A stretch of 64,000 bases of DNA from Campylorhamphus procurvoides (taxonomy: Eukaryota > Chordata > Aves > Passeriformes > Dendrocolaptidae): contig WBMV01007609.1 in the NCBI GenBank assembly GCA_013396655.1, positions 958,459 through 1,022,458 on the forward strand. The letters run 5' to 3'. Each line of letters begins with the position of its first letter. Within the stretch, counting starts at the first letter, position 1. A model generated the notes under the pieces. That model saw only the letters and a program-made list of their open reading frames with translations. It was not told where the DNA came from and made no database searches. Shown piece by piece: positions 58,001-64,000 of this stretch. The position numbers were made by a program, and so were the translations under genes.

Positions 58001-60516
58001 TGGTCACAGTGTAGATTTCCTTATTTTTACTGAGTACTTCTCAAGTGCAAAAGTCTTGTCTAGAAGGATGAGTAGGAAATAAAAGAGTTAAAGTACCCTC
58101 AAATGTAGAGTCTGCTGTTTTCAGCTCTTACTGTGCTGAAGAGCACTTGGGCTTCTGAAGCAGATTTGAGAGCAGCATCCAGTGAGAGGTGAGTAGCATA
58201 ACACAGCAGCTGATAAACTTGAAAGGGAGGGGTGTATTTTCTACCCTGTGATAGCCAGAATTCTCTTGTGAAGAGCTGTGGACAAGTATGGGTAGGTGTG
58301 GGTACTACCTTTAATTTATCTCAGTTGAACTTAATAAGCTCGGATCCCCCAGAGCTGAACTTAGCCAGGCAAATGTTTAACTACTCATTTTTTGTGTGCA
58401 CAGTTAGTGACTGATTCTAAGACTCTGAAGTATCTTCTACTTTAAAAATTTCAGGCAGGAGCTTGTTCTTTCAGAGATTACTCTTTCTCACAATGTTCGT
58501 GGCCAAAATCTTTGCCCTTTTCCACTTGCATCTGCAAGTGTGCAGTGAGGCCTTAACTATATGTATCTTTAATAAACAGGTCCTGTAATGAAGTTATTCT
58601 ATGAAAACTTGAGGCAAAATGCAGCTCCCCAAGTATTTTGCAAAGCAGTGACTTCTATTCTTGCACTGCTCTTTCTAAGGGTGTGGTTCCACCATTAAAA
58701 CCCTCAAACTTGGGGCTGCTGTGGTGGTTTCCCATCTGGTTTGCTCCTTGATGAACTAATCCAGGAAACCAGTTCCTAAAAAGCTGAGAGCTTTCCTCCC
58801 AGCTGTTCCAGTGAGCCAGTTCAGTTTGCCATGAGGCAAACACCACAGGAGGGAAAATGAAGGAGGAGCATCACACAGAGGAAAGGGGGTATGGAGCTGC
58901 CCACTCCAAGGGCTGCTGCTTTATTTTTGCCACCTTAATTTTCAGCCAGATCAGTTCCTTGATATTGACTCACTGTGGACTGGAAAACAGCACTGAATTA
59001 TTCCTGGGATATGGGCACTCTCTTCCAGTCCTTCCTAGGAGGCTGCACTGACTTCTTCCAGCTTTGGATCTTTTTAAACATGCTGTTCTATATCCCCAGG
59101 GTAGATGCTTTGGTACCTTGTGGTGTGGAGGATTTGATGACTGCTGTGTTGATCTTAAATAGTAACTGAATTATTTTTCATTTTTTCAGCTACCCTTCTG
59201 AATATTCCAGGCTTCATAGAGCGACTGTGCAAACTGGCAACACGGAAGGTGTCTGAAACAACAGGAACTTCCAGCTTCCTCCAGGAGCTGGAAGAGTGGT
59301 ACACCTGGCTGGACAATGCACTGGTCCTGGATGCACTGATGAGGGTGGCAAATGAAGAGGCAGAGCAGAGCAGTACAGGTACCTGGCTTGCATTCCTCCA
59401 ACCACTAACTGATGTATATCTTAACCTTCTTCAGGGTGTGCCACATGGTACTTTTCCTTGCAACTGGTTTTGATCCTTATTTTCTTGCATGGAAGTCCCA
59501 CATACCAGCACTTAGCTCTGATTCCTATTTTAGTCTCATGTAGCACTGATTTGTTTTTTCATTAATTAAAGTTAGCAAAATAGGTAGGAAACGTCCTTCA
59601 TCAGTCTGTGCCCTTTGCATGCCTAGAGAACCCTGGAATGCTGTACATCCTCAGCACTAATCTCCCTGGAGAGACAAAATAACACTTCTGAAATTTTGAC
59701 TGATGCCTTTGGGTCCAAATGCTTCACACCAAGCAAGTAATCCCTTTTTTAAAAAGTAAAGGTAGTTCCAGGAAAATTAAGTAAGTTAATTGAAAAGTTA
59801 TTGTTCCAGATGAGCAGATGGAAGTGTTAATACAACCCTAGGAAAATGCTTTGGAGCACATGTTTCTTCACCCTTTGGTATTACAGAAATGCAGTGTAGA
59901 AAGTACTCTACATCTGTTTCTGCCCTTAGTAGGGTCATTCTGCTTAGGGTTATGAAATTATTTAACTGTGGCCTGAGAATGCTGGTACTGAAGTATGACA
60001 TGACAATATATTAACAGTAAATGCTTCTGGTATCTCTCTCCTGCCTTTATTACCTTTTCTGCCATATCCTGGTGCAGTAGTCTATTAATTCATTTAGGTG
60101 AGCCTACTTATTTTAGGTAGATGATGCCATTTAGCTTATTATGGACAAACAATTTTTAAAAACTTTTTTCTCTAAATTTCCAGCTCTATTTTTTTCTCCT
60201 CTGTAGCATGTGATTTAAATTGGTTATTTGCTGTACATCACTATTTTTAGCTGAGAAGATTTAAGCAGACGTGCTGGTCCTACATCTGCAATGCTCAGTG
60301 TAAAAGTAATAACTGTAACAAACCTTTCCAGCTGAAGCTGCCTCAGGCTCACATTTTTTGCCATCTTGTTCAGAGTCTTCAGATGAAAGTGGGTTGGCCA
60401 ACAGCTCAACACGGACACAGCTTCCACAGTCCATGAAGATCATGCACGAGATCATGTACAAGCTGGAGGTGTTGTACGTTCTCTGCGTGCTGCTCATGGG
60501 GAGGCAGAGGAATCAG
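40099..60516 (+). CDS. TRPC4AP: TRPC4AP (TRUSS), 5' part: exons 1-9
   Basis: TRPC4-associated protein, also called TRUSS. It is a cytoplasmic scaffold at TNF-R1 and TRPC4 and a DDB1-CUL4 substrate receptor (MYC turnover; C-degrons with Arg at -3). Coding exons: 40099-40230, 50222-50350, 50595-50711, 53249-53306, 54497-54552, 56031-56159, 57264-57465, 59190-59378, 60332-60516. All have GT-AG borders and matching phases. They join to about 399 residues; human has 797, so roughly half is here and the rest lies beyond 64000. The ATG was chosen because its product aligns with the mammalian N terminus (QLRRGQLSGRG) and has a strong Kozak context. Characteristic blocks are EISPLLSMEAM, FDLFGGVDLLVEILMRPT, TATLIEDILGVKKEM, FDQQQLANFCRILAVTISEL and ELEEWYTWLDNALVLDALMR. 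The N-terminal 30 residues are Gly/Ala/Ser-rich and diverged. The last exon has two usable acceptors (60332 or 60374). Confidence 0.96.
41627..41893 (+). mobile_element. CR1 LINE fragment in TRPC4AP intron 1
   Basis: Sense CR1 tail. It has TGTGAGGGTGGGCAGGCCCT, GTGTCCAAGGCCAGGTTGGA and CTAGTGGAAGGTGTCTCTGC and ends AACCATTCTATGATTCA. Confidence 0.93.
42733..43085 (+). mobile_element. CR1 LINE fragment in TRPC4AP intron 1
   Basis: Sense CR1, about 350 bp of the 3' region upstream of the terminus: ATATGAGGAAGGGCTGAGGG, AGCCTGGAGAAAAGGAGGCT, GGTTCAGGTTGGACATCAGG and ACTGCCCAGGAAGGTGGTGG. The terminal ATTCTATG repeats are not present, so its 3' end has been lost or diverged. Confidence 0.88.
46166..46386 (+). 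mobile_element. CR1 LINE fragment in TRPC4AP intron 1
   Basis: Sense CR1 of the type at 17018, with an intact tail: TTCTTCCCCCAGAGGATGGT, TGGACTGGATAATCCTTGTG, then GTGATTCTATGCTGTGATTC, showing the duplicated terminal octamer. Confidence 0.93.
48929..49130 (+). mobile_element. CR1 LINE fragment in TRPC4AP intron 1
   Basis: Sense CR1 of the same type as 46166. GGTTCTTCCCCCAGAGGGTG, GGACAACACTGAGGAACAGG and ACTGGATGATCCTTGTGGGT. The terminus is degraded (CATAATCTGTATTC). Confidence 0.92.
50712..53248 (+). other. TRPC4AP intron 3 (2.5 kb)
   Basis: AT-rich unique sequence with poly-T and poly-A stretches. No CR1, other repeat family or exon was recognised. Confidence 0.65.
53307..54496 (+). 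other. TRPC4AP intron 4 (1.2 kb)
   Basis: Holds one antisense CR1 fragment (54110-54362), which ends about 135 bp before the exon at 54497. The remainder is unique. Confidence 0.7.
54110..54362 (-). mobile_element. CR1 LINE fragment in TRPC4AP intron 4
   Basis: Antisense CR1. AGAATCACAGAGTGGTTTGG, CCACTAGCCCAAGTTGCTCC, ACTTCCAGGGATGGGGCAGC, GGGCCTGCCCACCCTCCCAG and CAATATCCCATCTAACCCTG in the expected order. About 250 bp. Confidence 0.94.
54553..57263 (+). other. TRPC4AP introns 5 and 6
   Basis: The two introns flanking the exon at 56031-56159. Unique sequence, AT-rich in 56640-57080. No repeat family or RNA gene was recognised. Confidence 0.6.
57466..59189 (+). other. TRPC4AP intron 7 (1.7 kb)
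   Basis: Unique sequence, no recognisable repeat or exon. It ends in a long pyrimidine tract (ATTTTTCATTTTTTCAG) before the exon at 59190. Confidence 0.65.
59379..60331 (+). other. TRPC4AP intron 8 (0.95 kb, or 0.99 kb with the alternative acceptor)
   Basis: Unique AT-rich sequence with no repeats recognised. Its 3' end is ambiguous: the phase-correct acceptors at 60332 and 60374 both join in frame. Confidence 0.6.
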
Positions 60517-63500
60517 GTGAGCCCTGGGAGATGGTCACACACTCAGCTCATGTCCCTTTAGATCTGATCATGGGCACAAAAACACGAGGGGCAAAGCTCG
60601 AGGCACAAAGCTGGGCCAGTGCCATGCCCAGATACACAAGGAATGTTCCACTGGGAACCAGAGTGAGCCTTTGGGCAGGGCTGGTCACAAGTGTGGGGCT
60701 CCAGTCCCTGCAGAGCTGCTGCTCTGGTGCAGGGGGATGTCTCCTGGATGAGGATGCTGTCCCTCTGCCTGAGGAAGTGTGTGGGTGTACCTGGATGCTG
60801 AAGGAGCTGGAGCCAGGCTTTCTTCCCCCTCCTGGTGACCTGTTTGGATGGAGCCCCTTCATGCCTTCCCTCTCCTTGGCTGCTTTCACTTTTGGAAACC
60901 CTCTGGCATGATGTGAGTGATTTTTTTTTTGCAGCAGATGCCCATGTCTTGGCTGAGTGTGAGCATATTGTTAAACTCCCAGCTGGGAGGATGCACTTGA
61001 GCACTGATCACTGCCTGGAAATCCCACTTATCTGGGGTTTTTTGCCTTTCTTCCTTTTGAAATGAGAAAAAAGTTGTTCCTTGCCTCACACAGGCTTATG
61101 GAGAACCAGTCGCTGCAGCTTGCCTGTGGTTTGATTAAATGGGTCAAAAGCATGTTGTGCAGGGAAAAGAAAAGCAATCCTTGGTGCAGCTTTGACAGGT
61201 TTCCAGCTTTGTCAGTCTGTGCAGCTCAGCAGAGCAGCTTGGAATAGAAGGGATAGTCACATGCCCTGGAGACTGGGAGGGCCAAACTGGTGTGAGTTGG
61301 TGAAGGGCTGTTGCATTGGGCAGGGGGAAGTCACTGGAGCACATTTATCTGGAGTATTTTGTCCTTTGCTGGGAACCTCCCACTGTATCAAAGTCACAAA
61401 CACTCGCCGTGGGTGATCTCTTAAATCTCTGAATCTGAATTTAAAATAGAAATGCAGTTGTGGTACAGTCCCAAACATAACTAACCTGTTGACCCTCAAC
61501 CTGCAAGAGAGATTGTGGGCTCCCATCCCTGGAAGTGTCCAAGGCCAGGTTGGACAGGGCTTGGAGCAACCTGGGCTAGTGGAAGGTGTCCCTGCTCATG
61601 GCAGGGGTTGGAATAAGATGGACTTTAAGGTCCCTTCCAGCCCAGACCATTCTGGGATTCTAAATGGATACTCAGCATGAAAAATGAATAGATTCTTTAT
61701 AAAAGCAGAGGGAACAAGCAGTTGTTGCAGAAACCACAATCACTACCATAAGCAACTGTTGCCATTCCTTTTAGAACTGCTGTTTCTGTTAGACATAAAA
61801 GAAAATTTAAACAAAGCCCACACATAACTGGAACTACCAGAAGGTGGATCCGTAAGGAGGACTTTTTTTTTCCATTGTATCAGGCCAGATAATTCATCCC
61901 TGCCTGATTTCACCACAGGAATGCTGTTTTATAGATACTGCAGAAAGTGCTTGCAGCTTGCACTCATCCTGCTGCCACTGGCTCAGGGAGCTGGATGTGC
62001 TGGGTTCCTTCCCTCCCTGGGTCAACTCTAGTGTGTTCCTGTCAAATGTGATAAGGCAGAAAATAGGCTGCTGGAACAGCTAGCTTTGAAGTTGAGTTTA
62101 TTTTTTAATTTCCTGGGAAAACAACTCTTTATCCTTCATCTGCTCTCTCTGCCCCCATGCGGATGGGGAAGCTAAGGATAAAGCTGGCATGCAATTCACC
62201 TCTTTCCCAGGACTGATTCAGGACTGGAATTGAACTCTTGAAAGATTTATTTCATTCCCAAACCCTTCTTGTCCAGAGCCAGCTCTTTTTTTGTCTGTGA
62301 AATCCTCTGCCTTTGAAACACATGGTGTATCCTTCACTCCTTAATCTGTGTAAGACTTGTGAGGCAGATATGAATCCATTTCCCTTCCTGAGTCAGGCAG
62401 ATGAAGGAACTGGAGCTGAGCTGTTCTCCCTGGAAAGCTCCAGCAAGAGGGACAGCAGTGTCTGCAAGAGCACACTCACTAACAGGCATTTCAGCTGCTT
62501 GATGGTGTCTTTTTTCTGTGAGGGAATAAAAGCATAGGATCTGGAATTCCAGTCTGAGCAGCCAAAGGACTTACTGGTTTTAGACTAGATTCATTTTGCT
62601 TGGAATTTCTAAAGGGCATCACAAACCTACTTCAGTCTGCTATGCTACAAAACATAATGGTCTGGTATTGGCTTGAAGCACTGTGCAGCTTTCCAAACTC
62701 AACCTGTCCCTAAGTGTTTCCTCTAAATCCTTGGTTTAAACTTGATTGCTGGCTAATTTGCATAAATTGATAACTGTGGTGGCAGTGCCCTGGCTCCTGC
62801 CTGCTGCCACGTTGGGAATGAGCTCACCCTTGGGAATGAGTGGTGTTCCTCTCAGATCTGTGCCTTTGCTTCCTTCTGATTATGGTCACACCCTAAATTA
62901 CTCTCCTTACATATTTTTCTGGGCTGTCCTGCATGTCTGTGTTGTGGTGAAAAGCCATCAGCTGATTTCCTTTCTCCTGTTGTAGGGAGCCACACTGCAC
63001 ACAGCAGAAACCCAGTTTAGCAGAGACAGTTTCAGTGTTGAGAAGGCAACAGAGCAATTCCTATAAAGCTGGACAGCAACAGGAAAAAATCCAAGGAGTA
63101 AGGATGAATAGGGATTGCCTTGGCATCCCCAGGTAGCTGTAAAGAGTTTGGGGTCTGGGAGGAAGTTTTGCAAAGGTAAGGAGTGACTGAGGAGCTCTGT
63201 CATGCAGCTCCTGTCATGTGAGAACTTTAGAGTTAAGCAAACTAAAAGCAAAGCCATTTAAAATTAGAAATTAATTATTTGGAGGGAGCAGATTCAGGAG
63301 TTAAATCTGTGAACACAGAGAGCTTTTCCTGTAGTCAGGGCTGAGGCTCCTGCAGGCAGCTCACATACTTGGCTTCCCTCCTGTTGTGCCTGTGCCATGC
63401 TGGCTAGAGAGGGACAGGGAGAACACAGGGAGCTCTTTGTTTGGAGAGATTCCTTGGAGGCTTGTGACAAAATCAGTGTCCAATAGCATTTCAAAACACT

Positions 63501-64000
63501 GGAGCACCAGAGGATTCCAGGCTTTGCAGTCTGTCAGGGTGAGGTGGGAAGGAGTTGGATGCTTCCTCAGGTGTGATACAGGAGATGTCCAGCAGCAGGA
63601 ATGTGATTTCCATACAGATGGGAAAGCTGGTGGCTACAGCCAAGAGGAATGCAAGAAAGTCATTAGCTATGATGCAAATAAGACTAAGAAAATGGAAACC
63701 TGTAAAACAGCATCAGGTTCAGATATTTTGGATTCATTCAGATATTTGAATAAATGGAACAATTAGAGTGATCTGCTTGAACTGCAGTTCTGCATCTTGG
63801 AGATGATCTGGATTATTGTTAAGTGATTTTGTTTGTTGATTTTAGGGAAGGTTTCCATTACTGCTTTGGGCAATTAATTTTTGCAGCATCTTGGGCTTCC
63901 CAGTTGTGCATGTTTCATTTGCAACCAGTTCTCAAGGAAGTGATGTCTTAGACCTACAGCTGAGGAGAGTCCCATTTGTGTTCCCCATTTTGTGTTCCCT
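60517..64000 (+). other. TRPC4AP intron 9, runs off the window
   Basis: The next expected TRPC4AP exon (mammalian protein continues VHRMIAEFKLIPGL) was not found, so the intron is at least 3.48 kb. It carries a CR1 fragment at 61525-61664. A 126-residue open frame at 63386-63766 is not similar to TRPC4AP or any known family. Confidence 0.75.
61525..61664 (+). mobile_element. CR1 LINE fragment in TRPC4AP intron 9
   Basis: Sense CR1 tail of about 140 bp: CATCCCTGGAAGTGTCCAAG, GGGCTAGTGGAAGGTGTCCC and a terminal GACCATTCTGGGATTCTA. Confidence 0.93.

Noticed and set aside
63386..63766. 126-residue open frame near the right edge as the next TRPC4AP exon
   Set aside because: The translation does not match the expected continuation of TRPC4AP and lacks a suitable acceptor and donor pair. 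It is left as intron.
1..64000. tRNA, rRNA, snoRNA or microRNA genes
   Set aside because: No cloverleaf with A/B boxes, rRNA core or C/D box pair with flanking stem was recognised by reading. A covariance-model scan would be needed to exclude small RNAs.

Overview
The window is vertebrate nuclear DNA and almost certainly avian. It carries about twenty 5'-truncated CR1 LINE fragments in both orientations, with the typical CR1 3' tail (ATTCTATGATTCTA-like, or its complement AGAATCACAGAATGGTTTGG). It also has GT-AG spliced genes, CpG-rich promoters and assembly N gaps. A songbird would fit, but the species cannot be fixed from the sequence. There is no bacterial, plasmid, phage or CRISPR content.

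Two protein-coding genes were recognised, both on the + strand and in the order known from mammals (EDEM2 then TRPC4AP). EDEM2 (27239-35419) is resolved from the codon equivalent to human Asp58 to the stop, in ten exons. Its signal peptide, first coding exon(s) and promoter fall in a 428-base N gap (26811-27238). EDEM2 trims mannose from misfolded glycoproteins in the ER, which starts ERAD. TRPC4AP/TRUSS (40099 to beyond 64000) is seen from its start codon through nine exons (about 399 residues, roughly the first half). The rest lies downstream. It is a substrate receptor of CUL4-DDB1 ubiquitin ligases and a TNF-R1/TRPC4-associated scaffold. Both products serve protein quality control or turnover, but in different compartments. 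Their adjacency is old synteny, not an operon.

Layout: 1-26 kb is intergenic, with CR1 fragments, small tandem repeats, a 22-bp perfect palindrome and two stretches that look like conserved non-coding or enhancer DNA; no exon could be supported there. 26.13-26.48 kb is a minisatellite with an exact 99-bp higher-order period next to the EDEM2 promoter. 27.2-35.6 kb is EDEM2. 35.6-39.2 kb is intergenic with two CR1 fragments and a 20-bp perfect palindrome. 39.22-40.01 kb holds two adjoining tandem arrays: a 20-bp array carrying nine sense-strand AATAAA hexamers, then a pyrimidine-rich array with 131-bp higher-order spacing that repeats a ZNF143/Staf-like motif. 40.0-40.5 kb is the CpG-rich TRPC4AP first exon. 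40.2-50.2 kb is its large first intron, and 50.2-60.5 kb holds exons 2-9.

The most unusual material is the promoter-flanking tandem-repeat architecture of both genes, rather than any new protein.
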